Source of the DNA: G963677485 sp942492855
GTDB taxonomy: Bacteria; Armatimonadota; HRBIN16
Assembly: GCA_942492855.1 (NCBI GenBank)
Contig: OW818647.1
Span: 1,364,001-1,428,000, forward strand
Length of the DNA: 64,000 nt
Direction: 5' to 3'
Part shown: one piece after another, positions 36,302-45,057 of the stretch
How positions within the stretch are numbered: position 1 is the first letter of the stretch
Layout of the letters: each line of letters opens with the position of its first letter
Notes under the pieces: model-generated
The model's database searches: none
Seen by the model: only the letters and a program-made list of their open reading frames with translations
What the model was told of the DNA's origin: nothing
Made by a program: the position numbers and the translations under genes

Positions 36302-37600
36302 TCACTCGGTCAACGGCACCTCGCTGTGTTTGAAGATGGCGCCTGCACGAATCAGCAGCCCATTACGAACCTCACCGGTCGAGTCCTCAATCTGCTTATG
36401 CAGCAATGACACCGCAGTTTTTTCCATACCCAGCCGGTCTATTGCCCGTCGGTCGGCGGCCACAGCGAGATTCCGACGGTAGTATTCAGACATGAGCACA
36501 GGTATCAGCACCAGCAATAGCCAGAACTTGGAAAAGCCATCTGCCACCAACACCGTTAACGAGACCAGCATGAGCTTCATAATAAGCGACAAATCGAATA
36601 TTCGGTAGACAAAAGGCCGTTCCGCCTGCATCGCCGAGAGCACCAGAAGCTCCTCGTCGGTAAGCTGCTGCAACGCCGCCACACTCACAGAAATATTACC
36701 ATCCAGGTGAGATAACGACTTGATGGTGTAGTCGCCTCCGTTGCTGGGCATCATCACGACATGTCTGCCTGGATAGTGGTTGCCCATCGGGATGCGCAGC
36801 CTGGCGACGCTTTGCTCAAGCACCTCAAACGCAGCCGGGTCAACTCGGCGCCGGAGTGATGTGCGTAAAGCATCTGAACTCAAACAAACCCAAATCTGAA
36901 CACAGATCGTGACGATCACCTGGATGCTCACCACCCAATATGCTCCAACATTCCATGCAGGGATCAGCCAGAAGTAAACCAACATTAATGAAGTCGCGGT
37001 GTAGTTGTCAAAACGCATCAGTACCTCAGCAACATCATCACCAAACACCTTGCGTCGCCGTGTAATGAGTTCAGAGAGGGCAATCAACGTGCCGACTACT
37101 GAAACAGCCATCAAACAATAACCTACCGGCCAGAGCACCCCATAAGTCATGACGTTAGCGATGTTAGATACACTTAATAAGGCCCCTAGAATCGCCTGAC
37201 TGAATATCCAGAATGAGGCATGGCTTGGTAAGTCAGATCGACCATTTGTGACAGCCCACATCAATCTGCCAAACAACCCTAGTTCGACTCCGACCACAAC
37301 CCATATCAGCACCCAGTTAATTTGCAGGTCTGGGAATGATCCGGATGTGGGGTGGGACATCGAGGCATCACCAGGATACGGCATTGGCATATTGCCAGGT
37401 ATAGATTCACCGGTCGGTGCGGGCACCATACCCTCAGGTGGAGGCGGGGGTAATGGGGCAACCGGTGTCCCATCCGGAGTCACCGGGCCAGAAACAGATG
37501 GTGTGCTCAACTGGTGAACATAGTCCAGCAGTTTTGGTGTCCCCCAGGTAATCACCATGACCGCTAGTACGGGAAGGATGGCCAGTATCTGCTTTTTCAT
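36302..37600 (-). CDS. M48-like membrane protein lacking HExxH (second of a pair)
   Basis: A 432-aa protein with an N-terminal hydrophobic segment, a proline-rich linker (about 33-90), and about five membrane segments. A region follows resembling the end of an M48 peptidase (about 230-430). LTDEELLVLSAMQAERPF sits where M48 enzymes have LxxDEL..VLAHExxH, so the zinc-binding HExxH is missing. AADRRAIDRLG matches the region of the third zinc ligand, but with Ala in place of Glu. It is therefore probably an inactive relative, not an active protease. ATG 37600 overlaps the previous gene's stop as ATGA, and GGAGGTGAT lies just ahead. It forms an operon with the gene at 37597-38562; the two may form a heteromer. 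Confidence 0.7.
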   Translation of the reverse strand: MKKQILAILPVLAVMVITWGTPKLLDYVHQLSTPSVSGPVTPDGTPVAPLPPPPPEGMVPAPTGESIPGNMPMPYPGDASMSHPTSGSFPDLQINWVLIWVVVGVELGLFGRLMWAVTNGRSDLPSHASFWIFSQAILGALLSVSNIANVMTYGVLWPVGYCLMAVSVVGTLIALSELITRRRKVFGDDVAEVLMRFDNYTATSLMLVYFWLIPAWNVGAYWVVSIQVIVTICVQIWVCLSSDALRTSLRRRVDPAAFEVLEQSVARLRIPMGNHYPGRHVVMMPSNGGDYTIKSLSHLDGNISVSVAALQQLTDEELLVLSAMQAERPFVYRIFDLSLIMKLMLVSLTVLVADGFSKFWLLLVLIPVLMSEYYRRNLAVAADRRAIDRLGMEKTAVSLLHKQIEDSTGEVRNGLLIRAGAIFKHSEVPLTE

Positions 37601-38562
37601 ATCACCTCCAAAGCCTTGATCCGTTTCTGTAAGTAACGAACTGGTAGGCCGAATGCGGTATCCAGCTCCTTTTTCAAGGCCGATATCGCCGTGTGGCAGT
37701 CATCTGTGATGGCCAGAGCGCGTTGGTCGGCCGCTATCTGGCTTTTGTTTGAGAGGCCAGTAAAAGCTTCGCTCAGTGACAGAAACAACAGCTCCTTCTC
37801 ATCCAGCTGCTTGAGGCCAAGAAAGGTGACACTAACACGCTTTTCGGATACCATGTCGACACTAACGCTCTGGAAGGAGTCTTTGAAATGCATCATCCTC
37901 ATGATCTCCAGCTTAACGGGGATATGACCATCTGGCAGGTGCTGGTTGAGCAGGCGGTTGGCCTCTGCTAGTTTACTCTTCAACATCTCCATTTCGGAGG
38001 CAGGCAAGATACGGTCGTATAACGGTGGGATGTAACGGACCACGAAGATATACATAAGAATGATATACGCCAAAGACAAACCGAAACTCACCAGCACAGA
38101 GAATGTAAAATCATCATTCGATCCGATCATAACTGCAGATACTGCCATGACAAACGGCATTAACAGCAATACAGAAGCATATACACGAAACTTGAGTGCT
38201 GTGCATTTGGGAGCATATTGTCTGAATTCTGTGTCGGGAACAAGGCTGGCCCGCAGGTTGGCCATTTTGCGATAGCAGAGTATAAACCACACAATGGCCG
38301 GTAGGTCCAACAATAATTGTGACTGCAGCATGTTGAACGTGCTGACCATGATGGAGACCGCAAAAGCCATCAATCCATATAGCAGTGCTAAGTTAGGAAG
38401 AGCGCAATAGAGGCACAACCGCCATAGCTCTGCGTGGTATCGCTTGTCCTCCGGCATGGACGCTCGCGATACTACCCAATCCGCGGCCGCCAGCATCAAT
38501 ACTGGTACCAGCAGACATGCCGCCAGCAGGGATACAGCCATTATGGTTGGATTGAAGTTCAT
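37597..38562 (-). CDS. M48-like membrane protein lacking HExxH (first of a pair)
   Basis: A 321-aa protein with about six hydrophobic segments in residues 1-190. A cytoplasmic-side domain resembling the M48 catalytic core follows. LDEKELLFLSLSEAFTG occupies the place of the HExxH helix, without the metal histidines, and AADQRALAITDD matches the helix after it. The C-terminus is short and basic. It shares its order of parts with the downstream gene, though sequence identity is low, so the pair probably arose from an old duplication. The start at 38562 has AGGAC ahead. Function is unknown; partner of the gene at 36302-37600 by ATGA coupling. Confidence 0.65.
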   Translation of the reverse strand: MNFNPTIMAVSLLAACLLVPVLMLAAADWVVSRASMPEDKRYHAELWRLCLYCALPNLALLYGLMAFAVSIMVSTFNMLQSQLLLDLPAIVWFILCYRKMANLRASLVPDTEFRQYAPKCTALKFRVYASVLLLMPFVMAVSAVMIGSNDDFTFSVLVSFGLSLAYIILMYIFVVRYIPPLYDRILPASEMEMLKSKLAEANRLLNQHLPDGHIPVKLEIMRMMHFKDSFQSVSVDMVSEKRVSVTFLGLKQLDEKELLFLSLSEAFTGLSNKSQIAADQRALAITDDCHTAISALKKELDTAFGLPVRYLQKRIKALEVI

Positions 38563-39247
38563 CGATTATGTCCTGTGATGGGTATCATAGCATTTGTTTC
38601 GACAGTCGTGATAGCGATTCCTTCATGCAGGACGTGGAGGGGTAAGGTGAAGCGGCTATAGTCTGAACCACGGATTACACGGATTAACAGGATGACACGG
38701 ATGGGGAGATGGCTAACCGCCAGACCGGCGCAGAGCTACGCTTTCGGAGGGACCCCTGCGCCCGCTTGCGGGGTGCAAATGTCTAGACGCGCGGTGAGGG
38801 AACCCCATTTACGGGGTGACTAAACCCGCGGCAGGGGGGATGGTAGGCTGCGATATGGGCTGACCAGCCCCGCGTCGACGGGTTCCATCGCCCCAGGGGG
38901 CTCCATCACCCGTCGCTGATCAGTACCGGCCCGCGTTCCGGCGGGCGTGAGGAGGGCCACCCTCTCTGCGCCGGCCGGAGCGTAGCGACGCCGGCCGTTA
39001 ATGATCAGCCGTGCGGTGCAGGAACCCGCACTGGACGTAGTTCCCGGAGCGATAGCTCCCGGAACGTAGTCGTGTGGGTGACTAAACCCGCGGCAGCGTG
39101 GGATGGTAGGCTGCGTTGTAGGCGGATCGGCCCTGCGTCGACGGGTTCGGCTATCCGCCAGACCGGCGCGGTCTATTGCCTTCCGCTATTGTTAGCGTAC
39201 TGAAAGACCGCCCCGGACATAGGCATTGAGCATCCCCATCCCACACC
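38563..39247. repeat. 685-base gap filled with dispersed repeats
   Basis: No gene is supported. It contains a CCACGGATTACACGGAT tract near 38669, two GTGACTAAACCCGCGGC units (near 38816 and 39069), a stretch near 38879 starting CGGGTTCCATCGCCCCAGG that repeats one near 31158, and an AGACCGGCGCGGTC unit near 39158. Order and content resemble the region 30734-31646. Confidence 0.7.
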
Positions 39248-41143
39248 CTAGCTGCTGGCCTGAAATCCGTAGTCCGGCAGGCTGACACCGGGGACCTGGC
39301 TGGGGTCGCGGTTCTCGATGCTCCAGTCCTCGCCGATATCCAAACAGCCCAGACCCATGGCACCGTAGGCCTGACCATTCAGCACCACATTTACCCCGGC
39401 CATGTAGCGCATGGGCTTGGCCTGCCGTGGGGCAGTGACCTCAAACGGCAGCTCAGCACTGCCCTTGGCGGGAAGGCTGAGGTGGGCAACTGCCGGTTTC
39501 GCGATCCAGCCCTCGGGTAGCTCCAGCTTGACTTCAAACTGACCCACGGTGGGCAGATGGTTCAGCAGCTTCACGCTCAGCTTCCTCTTCTCGCCTGGCT
39601 GCAGCACGCTTCGGAAGGGCAGCAGGTCAGCCCAGCGGATGTGGTAGCTCAGGTTCGGATCGGCCTGCGCACTCATCTGCGTGATCAGCCGGTTGTGACG
39701 GCTCACCCAGTCGCGCATCCCCTTCACATACTCGGGCTTCCACTTGTGGATGCTCCAATGGCCTGTGCAGAGGTAATCGGGGTTGATCTGCTCCAGCAGG
39801 TCTACGCAGCGGTTAGCGCCCACATGGTCGCCTATGGGGTTGTAGTTGAAGGTGTCGATGCTGCGCACATGGTCGAAGTCATCAATCGCATCGCCGGTGA
39901 AGGCGATCTTCTTGCCGTTCACCTCCAGCACGGTGAGTTGATGCCAGTAGGTGTGCCCGGGGAAGTGATACATGCTGAACTTCATGCCGTTCCAGGTGAA
40001 GCTCTCACCCTCTTTGAACACCCGGTCCACCGTGATGGGCTGGTTGCACAGGCACGGCACGAAGTACCGTTCAGGCCGCGCCAGGATGTCGGCCTGGCAC
40101 TCGTGCGCGTACACCTTCGCGCCGTAGCGGTGGCGCATCGCACGGCTGAGTGCCACATGGTCGGAGTGGATGTGCGTGGGGATCACGATCTCCACGTTCT
40201 TGATCTCAGGGTGCTGTTTCATCTTCTCGAACAGGTTGATCCGTCCGCCGTCCCAGTCGTAGAACCCGGCGTCCACCATCACGCAGTTGCCCTTACCGTC
40301 CGGGATGAAATACTGCACAGCGCAGGTGCCGATGGCGATCACCTCGGGCACGGGATCAAAACCGCCGTCGTAATAGCGCACTTCTTTGGCGTTCTCGACC
40401 AGCCGGGTGAGCTGCCTGTCCAGAAGGTTCATCCCGCTGTTGGGGCTCTTCATCGGCTCCCCGTGCGCGGGAAGCATCAACGTGAGCTCTTGCCTCGCCA
40501 GCGCCTTCAGACTCGCTTGCAGCTCCGGTACACGCACCAGCTCGGGGCCCTGTATGAACTCCTCATAGCCGGTCTGCAGGCTGTCAAACTCCCATATCTT
40601 ACCCGGGGCGGCTATGAGGTCACCGGTGAAGCCGATGCGCTGGCTGCCGTGATTCAAAATCAAGCTCACGCCAAACTCGCTGTGACCGGGTGTGCTGAGG
40701 ATTTGAAGCTCATACTCATTCCAGAGGAACCGTCCGCCGCCGGTCAGCTCCGAGCTCACCGCGATGTTGCGCAGGGGTAGAGCATATTTCTCGGCGTAGG
40801 CGAATGTGAAGTAGGTTTGCCGCTTCTGCCACAACTCCTCGGCCTGCTCGAAGAACCGGCGTGAGTGTTCTGGCACGGCGATCTTCGCGCCCATGCCGAT
40901 CAGCCGCAGGTCGGCCCCAGCCAGCTCTCGGTGCGCGTGCGTATGCAGCACCCATTCCACCCTCTTCACGCCCAGCGTCTTCAAGTGGTCGATGATCCCG
41001 CCCTCACCCGGGTCTATCAACAGCGCGCTCTCACCCGACACCAGCGCGTAGCAGTTGCAGGAGTCGGTATACATATATATATTGGGGGCAATCTGTTGCG
41101 GCTTCTTCATCTCTGGGCACTCCTCTGGCGTCAGGCTCTGCAT
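39248..41143 (-). CDS. Tandem metallo-beta-lactamase-fold protein with C-terminal beta domain
   Basis: A 631-aa protein with two MBL domains. The first (about 15-245) has HTHAHRE in place of HxHxDH, then PGHSEFG, FTGDLI and PAHGEP; the missing Asp suggests weakened metal binding. The second (about 265-500) has a full PTHIHSDH, then PGHTYWH, FTGDAIDD and TGHWS, so it should bind two zinc ions. About 530-631 is a beta-sandwich-like tail. MBL-fold proteins hydrolyse many substrates, and the one here is unknown. ATG 41143 has GAGG ahead and is preferred over ATG 41110. It is not adjacent to a known pathway gene and is preceded on the other side by a repeat array. Confidence 0.85.
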   Translation of the reverse strand: MQSLTPEECPEMKKPQQIAPNIYMYTDSCNCYALVSGESALLIDPGEGGIIDHLKTLGVKRVEWVLHTHAHRELAGADLRLIGMGAKIAVPEHSRRFFEQAEELWQKRQTYFTFAYAEKYALPLRNIAVSSELTGGGRFLWNEYELQILSTPGHSEFGVSLILNHGSQRIGFTGDLIAAPGKIWEFDSLQTGYEEFIQGPELVRVPELQASLKALARQELTLMLPAHGEPMKSPNSGMNLLDRQLTRLVENAKEVRYYDGGFDPVPEVIAIGTCAVQYFIPDGKGNCVMVDAGFYDWDGGRINLFEKMKQHPEIKNVEIVIPTHIHSDHVALSRAMRHRYGAKVYAHECQADILARPERYFVPCLCNQPITVDRVFKEGESFTWNGMKFSMYHFPGHTYWHQLTVLEVNGKKIAFTGDAIDDFDHVRSIDTFNYNPIGDHVGANRCVDLLEQINPDYLCTGHWSIHKWKPEYVKGMRDWVSRHNRLITQMSAQADPNLSYHIRWADLLPFRSVLQPGEKRKLSVKLLNHLPTVGQFEVKLELPEGWIAKPAVAHLSLPAKGSAELPFEVTAPRQAKPMRYMAGVNVVLNGQAYGAMGLGCLDIGEDWSIENRDPSQVPGVSLPDYGFQASS

Positions 41144-41268
41144 GTTATCGTATCCTCAGTGATTGGAACAATTCGTGTGTTATATATAGATATTACCGCA
41201 AGTCGGCTTGTTAGCGGGGAAGACTGCACCTGCGGACAAATCTCACGCGAAGACGCGAAGGGAAGAGC

Positions 41269-41792
41269 AATCCACAGATTACACAGATTACGCAGAAGAG
41301 GTAATGACCGGGGCGGTTTTCCCCTAACCGCGCCGGTCAAGTCTCACGCGAAGACGCGAAGGCACGAAGGGAAGAGCAATTCACAGATTACGCAGATTAC
41401 ACAGATGAGGTAATGACCGGGGCGGTTTTCCCTAACCGCGCCGGTCAAGTCTCACGCGAAGACGCGAAGGCGCGAAAGGAAGGGCTATCCACAGATTACA
41501 CAGATTACACAGATTACGTAGATTACGTAGAAGAGGTAATGACCGGGGCGGTTTTCCCTAACCGCGCCGGTCAAGTCTCACGCGAAGACGCGAAGGCGCG
41601 AAAGGAAGGGCTATCCACAGATTACACAGATTACACAGATTACACAGATTACGTAGAAGAGGTAATGACCGGGGCGGTTTTCCCTAACCGCGCCGGTCTG
41701 GCGGTTAGCCCTCCCTTCCCATCCGACCCATCCGTGTAATCCGCGTAATCCGTGGTTCAGACAATCTGCGTAATCTGTGTAATCTGTGGATT
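41269..41792. repeat. 524-bp block: tandem array flanked by 27-bp perfect inverted repeats
   Basis: Left arm 41269-41295 and right arm 41766-41792 are exact reverse complements over 27 bases (key sequence AATCCACAGATTACACAG). Inside are four copies of a hairpin unit starting GACCGGGGCGGTTTTCCC at 41306, 41415, 41541 and 41667, spaced 109, 126 and 126 bases. Each is followed by a CACGCGAAGACGCGAAGG stretch and a run of ACAGATTAC 9-mers. The 126-base period equals 42 codons, which makes false repetitive frames. Not coding. Confidence 0.8.
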
Positions 41793-41877
41793 ATCATACC
41801 TACCAGCAGGCAGCCCACGCGCTGCTCGTGGCATAATAGCCCTGTAGAGCACCGATCACCCAGGGGAAGAGAGCATT

Positions 41878-44487
41878 TTGGCGAACATCAGGCTGACAGA
41901 GCACCAGCAGCAGGCGGTATCGCTGCGCGACCGCGACATCATCGTGAGCGCGGGCGCCGGCTCAGGCAAGACCACGGTCTTGGTGGAGCGGTTCATTCAG
42001 ATGGTGCTGCAGGGCGAGGCGGATGTCACGCAGATCCTCTCCATCACCTACACGCGCAAGGCCGCGGGGGAGATGCGCGCACGCATCCGCCGTCGGCTGA
42101 ACGAAGAGGGGCAGTCGGAGCAACTGCGCCGCCTAGATAGTGCCTACATCAGCACCATCGACGCGTTTTGCGTGCGGCTGCTGCAGGAAAACCCGTTTGA
42201 CGCCTGTTACGACCCCGACACCAGCCAGCTCTCCGAGGTGGAGGAGCAGCGGATGTTTGCCACCGCTTTCACCCAAAGCATGGATGAGCTGGTGATTGAG
42301 CACATAGAGCCGGCGCGCAGTGTGCTGAAGCTAGCTTACGGCCGGGTTGATTATGACTCCAATCTGCGTGACCCCCTGCAAGCCATCCGCAAGGCGCTGT
42401 TTCAGATACTCAACAACCTGCGCATATACGGCTTCGACCTGCCTCAGTTGCAGCAGTGGCGCGAACAGATGCAGTCGCGGCCGGAGTTGTGGAAGCAACA
42501 GCTATCTCAGGCGGCCATCACCAGTCTGCTGGGGATACTGCCATCGGCCATCCCGCTGGTCGGCAGCAACCCCGTGAAGCCTTACTGGCAGCAGATCGTG
42601 GACCGCTTCAGCGACGGTCCCGTTGTGGAGATTGAGGAGCTGTGCAAGCTGCTGTCGTATCAAACGCGCGGAAGCCTGCAGCATCCGGTCGCCGTGCAGG
42701 CGCAGGACCGGTGCCGGGCCTGGCAGCGGATACTCAGCGGTGTCGGCAACGAGGTCAACCAACAGGCGATGGCACTCAATCCGGGCATCCTGCAGATCAT
42801 CGAAAGCTGCTGGCAGAACTTCCAGGATATCAAGCAGAAAAGATCCGCGCAGGACTTCACCGATGGGCTGCAGCGCTGCATCGACCTACTGAGCCAGCAC
42901 CCGGGAGTGCAGCAGCGCTACCAGAAGCACTTCAAATGCGTGATGGTAGACGAATTTCAGGACGCCAACCCGCTGCAGATGCGTCTGCTGGAGCTGGTGG
43001 CCGCGCCTGGCCGGCTGTTCACGGTAGGCGATGTGCAGCAGAGCATCTACGGCTTCCGCCATGCGGAGCCCTCGCTGTTATCTGGGCTGACGCAAAACGG
43101 CGGACGCGACGGCGAGGGAGCGGTGGTACAGCTCACGGCCAACTACCGCAGCCGCGAAGGCGTTCTGCAGTTTGTGCAGAAGGCGTTCCAGCCGATGTGG
43201 CAGTCAGGCTTCATGGCGTTGAGTGCGGGGCAGCAGTTCGAGCCCAGCCGCAGTGCCTGCACCGCGCTGCTGATGGTCGACCAGCAGCAGTCACAGGCAC
43301 AGTTTGCCCGCGCGGCCGCGCGGGCGATCGGGCACGACATTCTGCATCAGCGCAAGGAGCATGGTCGGAAATACGGCGACTTCGCGATTCTCCTCCGCCA
43401 GACCAGCAATGTGGCCGATCTGGAGCATGGACTTACCGAGCTGGGCATCCCGTTCTACAACACCGCCCGAAGGCACTACTACCATCGGGCGGAGGTGCGA
43501 GACATGCTCAACGCCGCGGTGGTGGTCGCCACCCCGTGGGAGGACATCGCACTCGCCAGCGTGCTGCGCTCCCCGCTGGTTGGTCTGGACAGCGACACGC
43601 TGGAGCTGATCGCCCGCGACGGCGGTGCCAATCCAGCCAAAAACCCGTTTTGGATTCGACTGACCAACTGGCTGAACCGCTCGGAACCTCACCCTCAGAA
43701 GGCACTGGCGGAGCCGTTCGTCAGCACGGTGCGCCAGCTTCAGAAGCGCGGTGAGCGTTTGACCGCCGCCCAGTGCCTGGAGGAACTTGCCCATTCCACG
43801 CAACTGCAGCTCAAGCTGATCTGCCGGTCCGATGGCAAACAACGCTGGCTGAACGTGCGCAAGCTGATCGAGATCGCTCTGGAGCACAGCGGCACACTGC
43901 TGGAGTTCTGCGATCATGCCGATGACCTGGTGCAGTTGGCCATGCGCGAGGGCGAGGCCCCGCTGCTGGAGGAGCAGGCCGATGTGGTGCGCATCTTTAC
44001 CGTGCATGGGGCCAAGGGGTTGGAGTTTCCGGTGGTCTATCTGGCGGATATCACGCGGAAGGTCACCCGCAATCCGGGCACCATCCCGCTGCGTTGCGTG
44101 CCCTCGCTGCATCTGCTGGCGCATGATCTGGTAGGCGAAAGCTGCCTCACACAGGCCTGCGTGCAGTGGGAGCGGCAGCGGAGCTGGGAGGAGGAGCTGC
44201 GGCTGTGGTACGTGGCCTGCACCCGCCCGATCCACCAGTTGGTGATGCTGGGCTTCCCCGACTGCAAAGGCACCTGGCTGGAGGTGCTTCTGAAGGCGGC
44301 GGGCATCCAGGTACCGAACTCCTGCCAGCCCGGCCACGAGCCTGGCATGGAGTATCGGCATTACCCCGAACCGGAGGCTGGGGCCACCCGCCTGCCCCAA
44401 GCCGACCGCGAGCTGGAGCGGATCACCGCCTGGCTGCGCGGCGAGCTGGAGGTCGACGACCAGCAGCTTCAGCAGTGGCTGGAGTAG
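41878..44487 (+). CDS. UvrD/AddA-like SF1A DNA helicase without nuclease domain
   Basis: An 869-aa helicase. Walker A SAGAGSGKTT lies at about 24-33, with Lys31. Motif II reads VDEFQDANPLQ, followed by the motif III/IV region with GDVQQSIYGFR. Motif V is VHGAKGLEFPVVYL and motif VI LWYVACTRP. The arrangement is that of AddA (RecB-like) but the protein ends soon after motif VI. The C-terminal PD-(D/E)xK nuclease of AddA, normally bringing the length to about 1200 aa, is missing. I see no AddB gene next to it. It may work in DNA repair or recombination as a helicase alone. The start is TTG 41878 with a purine-rich ribosome site; no ATG lies upstream in frame. Confidence 0.88.
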   Translation: MANIRLTEHQQQAVSLRDRDIIVSAGAGSGKTTVLVERFIQMVLQGEADVTQILSITYTRKAAGEMRARIRRRLNEEGQSEQLRRLDSAYISTIDAFCVRLLQENPFDACYDPDTSQLSEVEEQRMFATAFTQSMDELVIEHIEPARSVLKLAYGRVDYDSNLRDPLQAIRKALFQILNNLRIYGFDLPQLQQWREQMQSRPELWKQQLSQAAITSLLGILPSAIPLVGSNPVKPYWQQIVDRFSDGPVVEIEELCKLLSYQTRGSLQHPVAVQAQDRCRAWQRILSGVGNEVNQQAMALNPGILQIIESCWQNFQDIKQKRSAQDFTDGLQRCIDLLSQHPGVQQRYQKHFKCVMVDEFQDANPLQMRLLELVAAPGRLFTVGDVQQSIYGFRHAEPSLLSGLTQNGGRDGEGAVVQLTANYRSREGVLQFVQKAFQPMWQSGFMALSAGQQFEPSRSACTALLMVDQQQSQAQFARAAARAIGHDILHQRKEHGRKYGDFAILLRQTSNVADLEHGLTELGIPFYNTARRHYYHRAEVRDMLNAAVVVATPWEDIALASVLRSPLVGLDSDTLELIARDGGANPAKNPFWIRLTNWLNRSEPHPQKALAEPFVSTVRQLQKRGERLTAAQCLEELAHSTQLQLKLICRSDGKQRWLNVRKLIEIALEHSGTLLEFCDHADDLVQLAMREGEAPLLEEQADVVRIFTVHGAKGLEFPVVYLADITRKVTRNPGTIPLRCVPSLHLLAHDLVGESCLTQACVQWERQRSWEEELRLWYVACTRPIHQLVMLGFPDCKGTWLEVLLKAAGIQVPNSCQPGHEPGMEYRHYPEPEAGATRLPQADRELERITAWLRGELEVDDQQLQQWLE

Positions 44488-45057
44488 CTGGGCGGAGACA
44501 GGAGTGGAGGAGAGTAGGAGAATAGGAGTCAGAAGGACAACCGGAACCGATTCTGAACGACCAGTCCGGTTACCCCTTTGCGTGCCGGTCTGGCGAACGG
44601 CCAGATATGTCGAGTCAAGCCACAGCCTGTTACCCACAAATCGAGCAACCAGTATGTTGCCATCGATTCCGCGACATAAATGTCTCGGTTATTGATCAGA
44701 CAAGACCGCTAAAGCGGCCTAAGGGATACTGCATCGCATCAATAGTTCCTTCATACTATTCTCTCATACACCAGCTTCACAACCAGGACGGAGTCCAGCA
44801 GCCTGCTTCAGCAGGCTTGGCATGTCAATAGCCGAGACATTGATGTCGCGGCGGTGAGCCATGGGTAACGAGCTATCTGCCAGACCGGCGCGGTCTTGGG
44901 GTTTCTGTAGCCGATTGCCAATAGCCAGACCGCCACGGTCATATCGATGTCTCCTCCCGGCAAGCGGCCAATCGGGAGATTGGCGTTCCCACGGGGCACC
45001 CTGTCCCGATTCCTCCTGACTCCTCCGCTCCTAGCTCCTGACTCCTTCCCCAAAACC
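44488..45057. repeat. 570-base gap with dispersed repeats
   Basis: No gene is supported. It holds a variant GACCAGTCCGG/GCCGGTCTGGCG unit near 44560-44595, MITE-like copy C (44626-44872), an AGACCGGCGCGGTC unit near 44886, and a GCCAATC/GATTGGCG inverted repeat near 44967. Confidence 0.65.
44626..44872. mobile_element. MITE-like palindromic repeat, copy C
   Basis: Left end GTTACCCACAAAT, right end ATGGGTAAC. The core CGCGACATAAATGTCTCGG lies near 44671, then ACCGCTAAAGCGG, the AGCCTGCTTCAGCAGGCT hairpin near 44800 and the inverted partner CCGAGACATTGATGTCGCGG. It lies between the helicase gene and the end of the beta-helix gene. Confidence 0.65.

Noticed and set aside
39557..40780. 407-residue frame on the plus strand
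   Set aside because: Antisense to the tandem MBL gene.
41413..41739. Open frame with repeated TDYTDY and MTGAVFPNRAG segments
   Set aside because: It comes from the tandem DNA array, whose 126-base period is a multiple of three. No ribosome site, and the repeats are palindromic DNA units found elsewhere out of frame.
41269..41792. Array considered as CRISPR
   Set aside because: Units are 109-126 bases apart, whole units are repeated including the would-be spacers, and no cas gene is near.
43291..44637. 448-residue frame on the minus strand
   Set aside because: Antisense to the helicase, whose motifs are intact.
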